A DNA stretch of 35,568 nucleotides from positions 1 to 35,568 of IMG/VR virus record IMGVR_UViG_3300011252_000299. The stretch is one strand, 5' to 3'. The position numbers and the translations under genes are program-made. The stretch is from a virus. Positions 13,728 to 21,537 of the stretch are shown one piece after another (within the stretch, counting starts at the first letter, position 1; every line of letters begins with the position of its first letter). The notes under the pieces were generated by a model that saw only the letters and a list, made by a program, of their open reading frames with translations, made no database searches and was not told the DNA's origin.

Positions 13728-15521
13728 ATGTATAATTTTATAGAGTGGAAAAGTTTGGAGTTTAAAAAAGCTCAAGGAACAGAAAAAGTAAAATGTCCTG
13801 TTTGTGATAAATCAAAACAAAGAGCAGGAGATACACCAATACAAATTAATCATGCAGATGGTTATGGTAAATGCTTTAGATGTGAGAGTTTAACATTTAA
13901 AGAATCTAAAAAGAATGATTATACAGAAAAGGTTTATATAGTTCCAAGTCAAGAATGGAAAAATTATACTAATATATCTGATAAATTAATTAAATTTATT
14001 GAGAGTGAAAGAGGTATAAAACAATCTACATTATTAAATTTAGGTGTAACTGAGGAAAAATATTATCAACCTGCAAAACAAAAAGAAGTTAATAATATTG
14101 TGTTTAATTATTTTGAAGGAGAAACAATAGTTAATAAAAAATATAGGACATCTGACAAAAAATTTACTCAATCAAAAGGAGGTAAGCCAATATTTTATAA
14201 TATCAATTCTGTAATAGATTCTGAGGAAGTTTATATTGTAGAGGGAGAATTTGATGTTTTAGCATTACATGATTATGGAATTAAAAATTGTATATCTGTT
14301 CCCAATGGTGCTAATGATAATGATGATTATTGGAAAAACTCAGAAAAATATTTAAAAAATGTTAAAAAGTTTATTATAGCTTTAGATAATGATGAGAAAG
14401 GGAATGATTTAAAAGAAAAAGTAGCTCAAAGATTAGGTAGGTACAGATGTGAATTTATAGAATGGAAAAATAAAGATGCTAATGGAGATTTAATTAGTGG
14501 AGATATTGAGAGCAGTTTAAATAGCAGACGTAAATTTCCTGTAAGTGGTACTTTTCAAGTTGAGGATATGTATAATGATATTTTAGGCTTATATGATAAT
14601 GGTTTACCAGATACTTTAAGTCCTCAACATCCTTGTTTTGGTAATCTTAAAAAAGTTTTTAGTGTTATGAGAGGACAGCTTTCTGTTATTACAGGTATTC
14701 CATCTCATGGTAAAAGTAATTATTCAGAGTGGCACGTTTTAAACATGGTAAAAGATTACAATATGAAAACTTCATTTTTTAGTCCAGAACATACACCAAT
14801 GCATTTACACCAAACAAACTTTATACAAAAGGCAATAGGTAAAAACTTTTGGAAAGAATCAGAAGGAGTACCAAGAATAACAAAAGAAGATATTGCAAGA
14901 TATAAAGATTGGGCAAATGAGAGAATATATTTAACAGCTCCAGAAAGTGGAGAGTATCCAACATGGGATTGGTTATTTGAAAAGTTCAAAGAGCAGGTTT
15001 ATTCTTTTGGTATTGATATATTTGTAATAGATGCTTTTAATAAATTAGAATTACCTACAGGAGAATCTAGGGATCAAATAAACAAAGTATTAACTAAATT
15101 GACTATGTTTGCACAAATGAATAATGTTGTTGTTTTTTTAGTTGCACATCCTACTAAAATGAAGAAACAAGAAAATGGTACTTATGAATGTCCAACCTTG
15201 TATGATGTTTCTGGTAGTTCAGATTTTAGAAACCAAACACATAATGGATTTGGTATTTATAGACATTTTGAAAATGAAGAAATTAACGAAAGTGGATATA
15301 CTGAATTTGTTAATCTAAAAACTAAAATGAGTTTTCAAGGGGAAATAGGGCAAAAGGTAGAATTTGATTATCATATTCCTACAGGTAGATATTATGCTAA
15401 AGGAACTGCAATACCATGTTTTGATATGACAAAGAATGAAAATGAACAAGAAAAAATAGAAGCCATACAACCTAACACAGATTTTGATTTATCAGAAGAT
15501 GAGCAAGCACTACCATTTTAA
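13728..15521 (+). CDS. Primase-helicase (TOPRIM plus DnaB-type)
   Basis: A 597-aa bifunctional replication enzyme like T7 gp4. Zinc site: C23/C26 and C49/C52. TOPRIM: VEGEFD (170-175) with E171, and LDNDEKG (218-224). RecA-like helicase: Walker A GIPSHGKS (322-329), Walker B FVIDAFN (431-437) and VAHPTK (471-476), then SSDFRNQTHN arginine/glutamine motifs. It would unwind the fork and prime the lagging strand. The acidic C-terminus ends in EDEQALPF, like the SSB tail. It follows the replisome organiser at a TAATTATG junction. Confidence 0.93.
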   Translation: MYNFIEWKSLEFKKAQGTEKVKCPVCDKSKQRAGDTPIQINHADGYGKCFRCESLTFKESKKNDYTEKVYIVPSQEWKNYTNISDKLIKFIESERGIKQSTLLNLGVTEEKYYQPAKQKEVNNIVFNYFEGETIVNKKYRTSDKKFTQSKGGKPIFYNINSVIDSEEVYIVEGEFDVLALHDYGIKNCISVPNGANDNDDYWKNSEKYLKNVKKFIIALDNDEKGNDLKEKVAQRLGRYRCEFIEWKNKDANGDLISGDIESSLNSRRKFPVSGTFQVEDMYNDILGLYDNGLPDTLSPQHPCFGNLKKVFSVMRGQLSVITGIPSHGKSNYSEWHVLNMVKDYNMKTSFFSPEHTPMHLHQTNFIQKAIGKNFWKESEGVPRITKEDIARYKDWANERIYLTAPESGEYPTWDWLFEKFKEQVYSFGIDIFVIDAFNKLELPTGESRDQINKVLTKLTMFAQMNNVVVFLVAHPTKMKKQENGTYECPTLYDVSGSSDFRNQTHNGFGIYRHFENEEINESGYTEFVNLKTKMSFQGEIGQKVEFDYHIPTGRYYAKGTAIPCFDMTKNENEQEKIEAIQPNTDFDLSEDEQALPF

Positions 15522-15523
15522 TT

Positions 15524-15697
15524 ATGAATGATTCACACTTATATTTTACTGTAAAAGGAGTACAGTTTATGCTAACAGGCACTAGAAAATGCTCTAATGG
15601 TACATGGCAGGTATCAATAAAAAATGTTAAGAGTGGAAAGTTTACAGATATGGGATATGATAAGTATATGAGAATATTAAAAAATAGTAAATTATGA
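15524..15697 (+). CDS. Small hypothetical protein (57 aa)
   Basis: A frame of 57 residues starting MNDSHLYFTVKGVQFMLTGT, with a beta-rich pattern (VKGVQFML, GTWQVSIKNVKSGKF) and a short C-terminal helix. The start lies in a TAATTATG junction after the helicase, and the stop overlaps the ninG start by four bases. Both are strong signs of a real gene. Function unknown. Confidence 0.6.
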   Translation: MNDSHLYFTVKGVQFMLTGTRKCSNGTWQVSIKNVKSGKFTDMGYDKYMRILKNSKL

Positions 15698-16230
15698 AAT
15701 GTAAATCCTGTAAATCAAAGTTTGAGCAAAAGTATTTTTTACAAAAGTACTGTGATGCTGAACAATGCCAAAATTTAATGATTAAAGAGGCTTTAAAGAA
15801 GTCTAAAGCCAAAAAGGTAAAAGAGTGGAACAAAGAAAAGAAAGTTCGTAAGGAGGCTTTAAAAACATTAAGCGAGTATAAAAAAGAATTACAAGTAATA
15901 TTTAATAAGTTTATTAGATTAAGAGATAAGGGTTTAAATTGCATTAGCTGTAATAAACCTGCAAAGAAAGAGAACGCAGGCCACTATAGAAGTGTAGGAG
16001 GAAATCCAGAGTTAAGATTTGAGGAGTTAAATAATAATCTGCAATGTGAATATTGCAATACTTATCTACATGGAAATTTAATAGACTATAGAATTAATTT
16101 AATTAAGAAAATAGGAATTGAGAAAGTGGAATGGCTAGAAGGCAAACACGATCCAAAACATTATACAATAGAACAAATAAAAGGATTAAAAGTTATGTAT
16201 AGATTAAAAATTAAACAACTAGAAAAATGA
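15694..16230 (+). CDS. ninG: NinG-like recombination protein
   Basis: A 178-aa member of the lambda NinG (Rap) family of recombination endonucleases. An N-terminal zinc site has C3/C6 and C20/C25. A basic helical linker follows. The HNH-like C-terminal part has CISCNKPAK, then the family signature AGHYRSVGGNPELRF and CEYCNTYLHGN. Rap resolves branched recombination intermediates, which suits the ERF, SSB-like and nuclease genes upstream. It overlaps the next gene by four bases. Confidence 0.9.
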   Translation: MKCKSCKSKFEQKYFLQKYCDAEQCQNLMIKEALKKSKAKKVKEWNKEKKVRKEALKTLSEYKKELQVIFNKFIRLRDKGLNCISCNKPAKKENAGHYRSVGGNPELRFEELNNNLQCEYCNTYLHGNLIDYRINLIKKIGIEKVEWLEGKHDPKHYTIEQIKGLKVMYRLKIKQLEK

Positions 16231-16583
16231 AAGAGTTTAAAAAACTAGATAAATTAATAAATAAACAGCAAGTTGAATCTATTGTTAAAAAACAAAAAGA
16301 GGATGAATTTAAATTTGATGGAACTTTAAAACCAAAAAAAGGACATACAGTTTATGAAATAAATAATAAAACATTAGAAGTTAATATTGCTTCATATGTT
16401 AAAACTAAATCTATAAGTTGGAAAGATGCTTTAATTGGTTTTAATACTGGTAATTATAAAAAAGAAATAGTTATTAAAAAAGGTTTTTCTTATATTTCTG
16501 CATTAAGTAAAAAGTCAGCTTTAGAAAGATTTAAAAAAAATAAAGGAAGCTCAGTAATACCTAAAGGATTATTAAAATTATGA
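16227..16583 (+). CDS. Conserved phage hypothetical protein (118 aa)
   Basis: A basic, lysine-rich protein. The centre holds KPKKGHTVYEINNKTLEVN, a pattern (KKGH-x-L/V-Y/F-E-I-N) I associate with small proteins in the replication region of Bacteroidota phages. The C-terminal part (FSYISALSKKSALERFKK) is helical and basic and may touch nucleic acid. It is sandwiched, with ATGA overlaps on both sides, between ninG and the NinB-like gene. No function known. Confidence 0.65.
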   Translation: MKEFKKLDKLINKQQVESIVKKQKEDEFKFDGTLKPKKGHTVYEINNKTLEVNIASYVKTKSISWKDALIGFNTGNYKKEIVIKKGFSYISALSKKSALERFKKNKGSSVIPKGLLKL

Positions 16584-16993
16584 AATACGACTTATCAAAT
16601 AACAGCGATTTAAACGCCTTTAATTTTAAAATAAAGTATTTAATAGATAAACAATCTAAAGTATCTCTAACAAGTGTTAAAATGTCTAGGAGTATAAAAC
16701 ATAATGCGTATCTTCATGTATGTATAACATTATTTGCTATAGAGTTTGGATATACATTAAATGAGGCAAAAACATTATTAAAAAGAAGTTGTGATTTTAT
16801 GCTTTATGAAAAGAATGATATTAAGTTTTTAAAGCAGACTAGCAAAATGGATAGTAAAGAGTTAGCGGATTTTATAGATTGGATTAGAAATTATGCAGGA
16901 GAGCAGGGTTTATACATACCTACAGCAGAGGAATATTTAGATAATAAATTTAATATTGATAGAGAAATTGCAAATAACAAAACTTTTTTGTAA
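16580..16993 (+). CDS. NinB-like (Orf family) recombination protein
   Basis: A 137-aa protein with RSIKHNAYLHVCITLFA (about 37-53), a helix resembling the R-S-x-x-Q-N-R-x-L/Y-x start of NinB, and TSKMDSKELADFIDWIRNYA then EQGLYIP (about 87-113), resembling the M-S-x-x-E-x-x-x-x-I-x-x-I-x-x-x-G-A-E-x-G-V end of the family. NinB/Orf binds ssDNA and helps load recombinases. The neighbouring ninG supports the call, but overall similarity by eye is moderate. Confidence 0.6.
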   Translation: MKYDLSNNSDLNAFNFKIKYLIDKQSKVSLTSVKMSRSIKHNAYLHVCITLFAIEFGYTLNEAKTLLKRSCDFMLYEKNDIKFLKQTSKMDSKELADFIDWIRNYAGEQGLYIPTAEEYLDNKFNIDREIANNKTFL

Positions 16994-16998
16994 TATTG
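16991..16998 (+). promoter_or_regulatory. Weak promoter-like box (TAATATTG)
   Basis: Seven of eight matches to TAnnTTTG counting the free positions, preceded by TTTTTTG and followed by TAGAAACTA, as in the late promoter at 19636. It starts the 84-bp gap before the 17078 gene, which otherwise holds only a 7-codon ATG frame at 17044-17067. Confidence 0.3.
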
Positions 16999-17077
16999 TA
17001 GAAACTAATGAGTGAGTGTATGTTGCGGAATTTTGAAAAAATTATGAAATATAAACCTTGTTATTAAACGATAAATT

Positions 17078-17290
17078 ATGGAATGGATTAAGAGAAGCCA
17101 ACAAGAGCCACCAACACCTAAATTTAAAAACGCTATACTTGTTTTTATTAAAAGTGATGACGGTATAAAAGCAGACCAAACAGATATAGCTTACTATAGA
17201 GAAAATGAAAAGAGTTGGTTTGATTATTACTACAATAAAAAAGTAGAGTTTACACATTGGATGCCATTGCCGAAAGCACCAAAGGAATAA
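17078..17290 (+). CDS. DUF551-like phage protein
   Basis: A 70-aa protein: W near the N-terminus, NAILVFIKSDDG, then a G/S-W segment and the end THWMPLPKAPKE. The terminal T-H-W-M-P-L-P-x-P-P/K is the hallmark of DUF551 proteins, common in phages with no known function. It opens the variable region between the replication and head modules. Length matches the family, so it looks complete. Confidence 0.75.
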   Translation: MEWIKRSQQEPPTPKFKNAILVFIKSDDGIKADQTDIAYYRENEKSWFDYYYNKKVEFTHWMPLPKAPKE

Positions 17291-17330
17291 TTTAATGTTT
17301 TATAACGCTAAGTATAAAAACAGTACGACA

Positions 17331-17618
17331 ATGACAGAAATAGATAAAATAAAAGACCAACACCAAAACCTAGAAATAGGTAGTGAAGAAGCACTAGAGC
17401 GAGTATTGTATTTATACAATGTTGGGCGTAGTTTTATTCACGAACTTATTAAAAAGGAAGAAACTCTTAAAGCTAAATTGAGTGAAAACCTAGACTTGTA
17501 TAAGAGCAAGAACCTTATGAATGATTACGACAAAACATTTAGCCAATGGAACAAATGCAATTTAGTTTTATGGGACTTAAAAGATATACTTTGTAGAATG
17601 GGCGAAGACTTAGGTTAA
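17331..17618 (+). CDS. Helical hypothetical protein (95 aa)
   Basis: A 95-aa, mostly helical protein (MTEIDKIKDQHQNLEIGSEE, VGRSFIHELIKKEETLKAKL) with a C-terminal WNKCNLVLWDLKDILCRMG segment. I prefer the ATG at 17331 to an in-frame ATG at 17295: the upstream residues (MFYNAKYKNSTT) are unlike coding sequence, and that stretch resembles part of the intergenic repeat found at 17634. The gene contains GTTGGGCGTA at 17421-17430, whose exact inverse follows its stop. Confidence 0.55.
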   Translation: MTEIDKIKDQHQNLEIGSEEALERVLYLYNVGRSFIHELIKKEETLKAKLSENLDLYKSKNLMNDYDKTFSQWNKCNLVLWDLKDILCRMGEDLG

Positions 17619-17633
17619 ATTACGCCCAACTAA

Positions 17634-17689
17634 GAGCTAATGTTTTGTGAGGAACGAATAAAATATAGCGTAATGTTAGAAACTTAAAA
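17634..17689 (+). repeat. 56-bp direct repeat, copy 1
   Basis: 55 of 56 bases equal copy 2 at 19347-19402 (A versus C at the 20th base). It contains AGCTAATGTT and AGCGTAATGTT as internal subrepeats. The copy ends 8 bp before the first glycosyltransferase start, so it also acts as that gene's leader. Confidence 0.9.
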
Positions 17690-17697
17690 ATAAAAAT

Positions 17698-18360
17698 ATG
17701 AAGGATAAAAAAATACTATTTATAATTACAAGCTATAAACGTTTAGACATGCTAAAAAATCTGCTCCTACAAATTAAAGGATATGATGTATTAGTGTTTG
17801 ATGATGGGAGTGACTTTTCAATAGAAGGAAATGGTGTAAAATTCCATAAATTTAAACAGAATTATGGTAAAAAATTAGCATGGCTAAAGTTTCAAAAGAT
17901 ATTTAAAAAAGTAAAGAGATTAAAAAAATATGATTACTATTATTTATTGCCAGATGATATAAAACTATGTGAGGACTTTACAAATAAATCTATTGAGCTA
18001 TGGGAAGGAATAGAGGATAGTAAAAAAATAACTTTATCTTTTAGTAATCCTGCTAGATGTACTGCTCCACAATTTACTTTCATACAGCCACAAATTAAAG
18101 GAAATGTAATTTTAACAGGATGGATGGATTTAATGTGTCTATTTACTAGAGAGTTTATTAATAAAGTAGATATTACAGAGATTCCATTAAGTAGATGGGA
18201 GGATAATGAATTATTAGGAAGTGGTGTAGGTAGTCAAATCTCCAACAAATTTGTAGATGCAGGTTTTAATCTTTACAATACTAAAGATAAATTAGTAGAG
18301 CATTTAGGTAATAATGATAGTAAAATGAATCCAAACGAAAGAGTAAATAATCCCTTATAA
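17698..18360 (+). CDS. Glycosyltransferase, GT-A fold (first of pair)
   Basis: A 220-aa protein with a GT2-like layout: ILFIITSYKRLDMLKNLL (5-22), VLVFDDGSDFS (31-41) for the nucleotide-sugar base, then YYLLPDDIK near residue 83 supplying the acidic DD pair that binds metal and sugar diphosphate, and a C-terminal SRWEDNELLGSG. It could decorate phage DNA, virion or host surface; acceptor unknown. It lies 8 bp after repeat copy 1 and 3 bp before a second glycosyltransferase. Confidence 0.78.
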   Translation: MKDKKILFIITSYKRLDMLKNLLLQIKGYDVLVFDDGSDFSIEGNGVKFHKFKQNYGKKLAWLKFQKIFKKVKRLKKYDYYYLLPDDIKLCEDFTNKSIELWEGIEDSKKITLSFSNPARCTAPQFTFIQPQIKGNVILTGWMDLMCLFTREFINKVDITEIPLSRWEDNELLGSGVGSQISNKFVDAGFNLYNTKDKLVEHLGNNDSKMNPNERVNNPL

Positions 18361-18363
18361 ATT

Positions 18364-19041
18364 ATGGTTAATGTATTAGTGGCATCTTTGCCAGAAAGAG
18401 AAAAAGAATTGTATCATACTGTATTCTCATTGCTAGATCAAGTAGATTGTATTCATGTAGTTTTAAATAATTACAAACACAATCCTTTTGATTTTGTTGA
18501 TAGAAATAAACATAAGATAAAAGTGTATTTTTCTGATAATTCTCTTGGAGATGCAGCGAGATATATCCCTTTATCTGATATAGAGGATTCGTGGATATTC
18601 ACAGTAGATGATGATTTAATATTTGATAAATACTACATAGAAGATACTATCCAAAGAATGATAGAGAATGATTATAAGATAGCTAGTTATCATGGAAGGA
18701 GTTTTATAAAATATCCTATAGAGAATTATCACAAATCACAAGCTGACAAATATAGATGTTTAGGAGATGTAGAGAATGATACAAAAATAGATGTAGCAGG
18801 AACAGGAGTTTGTTGTTTTCATACTTCCAACTTTAAACCATCTATAGATATATTTACAGATAAAAATATGTCGGACGTTTTGTTTAGTTGTTACGCAAAA
18901 GAGCAGGGAATAGATATGTATTGTTTATCTCATAAAAGCGATTATTTTAGGTATCAAGAAGTACCTAATACTATTTATGAGCAAAGAGTAAATAATTGTG
19001 AAAGAGAAACAGAGATAATAAATAACTATTTTAATAAGTGA
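18364..19041 (+). CDS. Glycosyltransferase, GT-A fold (second of pair)
   Basis: A 225-aa protein: VNVLVASLPEREKELYHTVF at the N-terminus (a S-L/Y-P-x-R opening typical of sugar transferases), a middle segment KVYFSDNSLGDAARY, then WIFTVDDDLIFDKYY with the DDD metal motif near 77-79, and VAGTGVCCFH in the acceptor half. It is coupled to the previous transferase and probably acts in the same pathway. A cluster of cysteines near 150 is unusual. No membrane anchor, so cytoplasmic. Confidence 0.78.
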   Translation: MVNVLVASLPEREKELYHTVFSLLDQVDCIHVVLNNYKHNPFDFVDRNKHKIKVYFSDNSLGDAARYIPLSDIEDSWIFTVDDDLIFDKYYIEDTIQRMIENDYKIASYHGRSFIKYPIENYHKSQADKYRCLGDVENDTKIDVAGTGVCCFHTSNFKPSIDIFTDKNMSDVLFSCYAKEQGIDMYCLSHKSDYFRYQEVPNTIYEQRVNNCERETEIINNYFNK

Positions 19042-19076
19042 TTTTTAACGTTTAGTCTATGTTTAGATTTTTAACG
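19040..19076 (+). repeat. Short direct repeats in intergenic gap
   Basis: GATTTTTAACG occurs at 19040-19050 and again at 19066-19076, with TTTAG also doubled between them. The first copy begins on the last bases of the glycosyltransferase gene. Possibly a recombination scar. Confidence 0.45.
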
Positions 19077-19096
19077 AATAAATAGATACAAAGATT

Positions 19097-19342
19097 ATGA
19101 CAGAAGAGCAAGAGTACCTCGAAACTAAGAAATTAATATTAAGCAAAAATATGAATGGTTATGAAATACCACACTCCTATTTATGTAATATGCTTGAAGA
19201 ATTTACACAACAGCAAGTTAAAAAATTAAATATAGACGATGTTAGCAAACGTGTTATATTAGATAAAATGATTAACGAAATGCAAGAGGTTGATGACGAA
19301 CATCATCTTAGCATTGCTTGTAAATACCTTAATGATTGCTAA
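19097..19342 (+). CDS. Small acidic hypothetical protein (81 aa)
   Basis: An acidic, helical protein (MTEEQEYLETKKLILSKNMN, then LCNMLEEFTQQQVKKLNI) with a histidine-rich turn VDDEHHLSIACKYL near the end. No domain recognised. It lies between the transferase pair and repeat copy 2, in a stretch that looks inserted, so it may belong to the same accessory segment. Confidence 0.55.
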   Translation: MTEEQEYLETKKLILSKNMNGYEIPHSYLCNMLEEFTQQQVKKLNIDDVSKRVILDKMINEMQEVDDEHHLSIACKYLNDC

Positions 19343-19346
19343 CACT

Positions 19347-19402
19347 GAGCTAATGTTTTGTGAGGCACGAATAAAATATAGCGTAATGTTAGAAACTTAA
19401 AA
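19347..19402 (+). repeat. 56-bp direct repeat, copy 2
   Basis: Second copy of the repeat at 17634-17689, 1,713 bp apart. It starts 4 bp after the 19097 gene stops and ends 8 bp before the start at 19411, the same geometry as copy 1. Recombination between copies would delete the transferase pair and the 19097 gene precisely, leaving one leader. Confidence 0.9.
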
Positions 19403-19410
19403 TTTAACAA

Positions 19411-19614
19411 ATGACAAATAGAACACCATATTTAGAAATCGACTACAAAGGAGAGTTTAATTTATTGTTAGCAGAAAAGGAGCTGTTATTAAAAGTAGAT
19501 AAGTTAGCAAGGTATAAAACAAGTGCTACAGCATTAATACTAGGTATCTCTCCTGCTGCTGTATGTTACAAAAGAAAACGACATAATATTGATGGTAGTA
19601 AATATGTTTTGTAA
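19411..19614 (+). CDS. Small HTH-like protein before late operon (67 aa)
   Basis: A 67-aa protein whose second half, KVDKLARYKTSATALILGIS then PAAVCYKRKRHNI, has the look of a helix-turn-helix (helix, G-I-S turn, recognition helix, basic tail). It lies directly upstream of the late promoter at 19636, so it could regulate structural genes. No family recognised, and the leader is repeat copy 2, shared with a glycosyltransferase gene. Confidence 0.5.
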   Translation: MTNRTPYLEIDYKGEFNLLLAEKELLLKVDKLARYKTSATALILGISPAAVCYKRKRHNIDGSKYVL

Positions 19615-19635
19615 ATTTTGAGTAAAAAAATACTT

Positions 19636-19643
19636 TATTTTTG
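19636..19643 (+). promoter_or_regulatory. Late (structural) promoter (-7 TATTTTTG)
   Basis: An exact TAnnTTTG, 18 bp upstream of the portal start, followed by TAGAAACTA. A TTTTG at 19616-19620 lies 15 bp upstream and another at 19607-19611 lies 24 bp upstream, neither at ideal -33 spacing. It would drive the structural operon up to the terminator after the capsid gene. Confidence 0.65.
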
Positions 19644-19661
19644 TAGAAACTATTTTTTATA

Positions 19662-20894
19662 ATGAGTTTCGGAACAAGATTAAAAAATGTATTTTTCCCT
19701 ACAGAGCAGAGAACTATCTCAGCAGATGCATGGGAAAATATGAGTACATCCTCTAGTAGTGGTGTAACAATCAATAAAAACAATGCAATGACTTTAAGTG
19801 GAGTTTATTCTGCTGTAAGAGTTTATGCAGATGCTCTAGCTAGTTTACCTATTCATGTAATAAAAGAAAGTGGTAGAAATAAAGAGAAGGATAGGCAACA
19901 TCCTGTTTATAAATTACTAGCTTATAAGCCTAATAATATAATGACTTCATTCGACTGGAGGCAAATTGCAATACCTCAATTATTACTATGGGGAAATTCT
20001 TATAATCTTATTGAGTTTGCAGGAGGAGGAAGCAGACGTCCTATCTCTATTTTACCTATTCATCCTAGTATGGTAGAGGTTAATTTATTAGATGGTAAAT
20101 TAGCTTATAAAATTAAACTAGAGGGAGCAAATGATGTAGTAGTGGATCAAACACAAATGATACACTTTAGAGGATTAGGAGATAATATAGAAGGTAAAAG
20201 TGTTATTGATTATGCAGCAGATAATTTAGGATTAGGTAAAGCATCTGAGGAGTTTGGTAGTGCATTTTTTAAAAATGGAGCTAGTACAAGTGGAGTTTTG
20301 GAGCATCCGCAAACATTAAGTGATAAGGCACAAGCAAATTTAAGAAAAAGTTTTAATGATACTTACACAGGAGTAAACAACTCTAATAAGGCAATGATTT
20401 TAGAGGAGGGTATGAAATGGAATCAAATTTCTGTAGCTCCAGATTCGGCACAATTTTTAGAAACTAGACAATTTAGTATTAGTGATATTGCAAGATGGTT
20501 TAAATTACCTCCTCATATGATAGGAGATTTAGAGAATGCTACTTTTAGTAATATAGAGCAGCAGGATTTAAATTTTGTTAAGTATTCAATTTTACCTTAT
20601 GTAGAGAATATGGAGCAGGAGTTAAATTGTAAACTATTCAGAGAAAATGAGCAGGGTACTGTTTATGTTAATATGAATTTAGAAGGATTATTAAGAGGAG
20701 ATATAACGACTAGAGTAGAGGCATATCAAAAACTAATACAAAATGGGGTAATGACTCCTAATGAAGCAAGAAGCAAAGAGGGAATGAATCCTATAGATGG
20801 ATTAGATAATACGTGGATGCAAATTAACACAGCACCTATAGTAGATGGAACAAATCAACAAACAGAAAACAATGGAACAGAAGATAATAAATAA
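19662..20894 (+). CDS. Portal protein, HK97 family
   Basis: A 410-aa vertex protein through which DNA enters and leaves the head. Family features in order: AVRVYADALASLPIHVIKES (about 46-65), PVYKLLAYKPNN, WGNSYNLIEF, MIHFRGLGDNIEGKSVIDYA (about 167-186) and FKNGASTSGVLEHP, then RWFKLPPHMIGDLENATFSN. The C-terminus is Gln/Asn-rich. Length is normal for HK97-type portals. The protease gene starts 23 bp before this gene stops. Confidence 0.95.
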   Translation: MSFGTRLKNVFFPTEQRTISADAWENMSTSSSSGVTINKNNAMTLSGVYSAVRVYADALASLPIHVIKESGRNKEKDRQHPVYKLLAYKPNNIMTSFDWRQIAIPQLLLWGNSYNLIEFAGGGSRRPISILPIHPSMVEVNLLDGKLAYKIKLEGANDVVVDQTQMIHFRGLGDNIEGKSVIDYAADNLGLGKASEEFGSAFFKNGASTSGVLEHPQTLSDKAQANLRKSFNDTYTGVNNSNKAMILEEGMKWNQISVAPDSAQFLETRQFSISDIARWFKLPPHMIGDLENATFSNIEQQDLNFVKYSILPYVENMEQELNCKLFRENEQGTVYVNMNLEGLLRGDITTRVEAYQKLIQNGVMTPNEARSKEGMNPIDGLDNTWMQINTAPIVDGTNQQTENNGTEDNK

Positions 20895-21507
20895 TTTAGA
20901 AGGTCAATTAAGAGGTTTAGAGGATAACGTAGAAGAAACTAGAAAAGTAACTTTTATTGCATCTACTAGCTCTGTAGATAGACATGGTACAGTAGTAAAT
21001 CAAAAGAATTGGAACATAGAGAAATTTAATGCTAATCCAATAGTAGGCTACCAACATAATGTATATGGAGGAGAGGAAGCAAATCCAGACGACCAATTAG
21101 GAAGTGCTAGAGCATACTTTGAAACGGTTAAACGTGGAGAGAAAGAGGAGCAGCAGTTAATGGTAGATATTACATTTGAGCCTAGAGAGATAAATGAGAA
21201 AGCAGATAAGATATTTAGAAAAATTCAACATGGAAGTTTAAGAGCTGTATCTGTAGGATTTATTCCTGTAGCAGATGATAATGGAAGTATGGGAGAAAAT
21301 AGAGAGGGTGCTTTTCATTATTTCGGACAGGAACTTTTAGAGATTAGCGTAGTAAATATTCCATCTAATCCAGATGCTTTAAAAAGAAGTCTATTAGATT
21401 TAGTAAAAGAGCCTAAAAAAGAAGTTAAAGAAGTAGAGGAAGTAACAAAAAAAGAAAACGTAAAAAGTCAAAGAGAATTGTTATTACTTTTGAAAGGTAA
21501 AAAATAA
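20872..21507 (+). CDS. Prohead protease, HK97 U35-like
   Basis: A 211-aa maturation protease. Family marks: FIASTSSVDRHGTVVNQKNW at the start, VGYQHN with the catalytic histidine, GSLRAVSVGFIP with the catalytic serine, and ELLEISVVNIPSNPDAL. The C-terminal third is a Lys/Glu-rich tail, perhaps a scaffold-like segment. I chose ATG 20872 because the family's start is near here; an in-frame ATG at 20845 would add nine polar residues. It would remove the capsid delta domain during prohead maturation. Confidence 0.92.
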   Translation: MEQKIINNLEGQLRGLEDNVEETRKVTFIASTSSVDRHGTVVNQKNWNIEKFNANPIVGYQHNVYGGEEANPDDQLGSARAYFETVKRGEKEEQQLMVDITFEPREINEKADKIFRKIQHGSLRAVSVGFIPVADDNGSMGENREGAFHYFGQELLEISVVNIPSNPDALKRSLLDLVKEPKKEVKEVEEVTKKENVKSQRELLLLLKGKK

Positions 21508-21537
21508 ACAAATAAATAAATAATAAAAACAAATCAA

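Noticed and set aside
17634-17689. Two-copy repeat as a CRISPR array
   Set aside because: Only two copies 1.7 kb apart with genes between; no spacers or cas genes.
17619-17690. Integron-type attC site at the 56-bp repeat (GCCCAAC upstream, GTTAGAA at the end)
   Set aside because: The 3' core does not fit GTTRRRY, copy 2 lacks a matching 5' core, and no tyrosine recombinase is present. A plain direct repeat explains the data.
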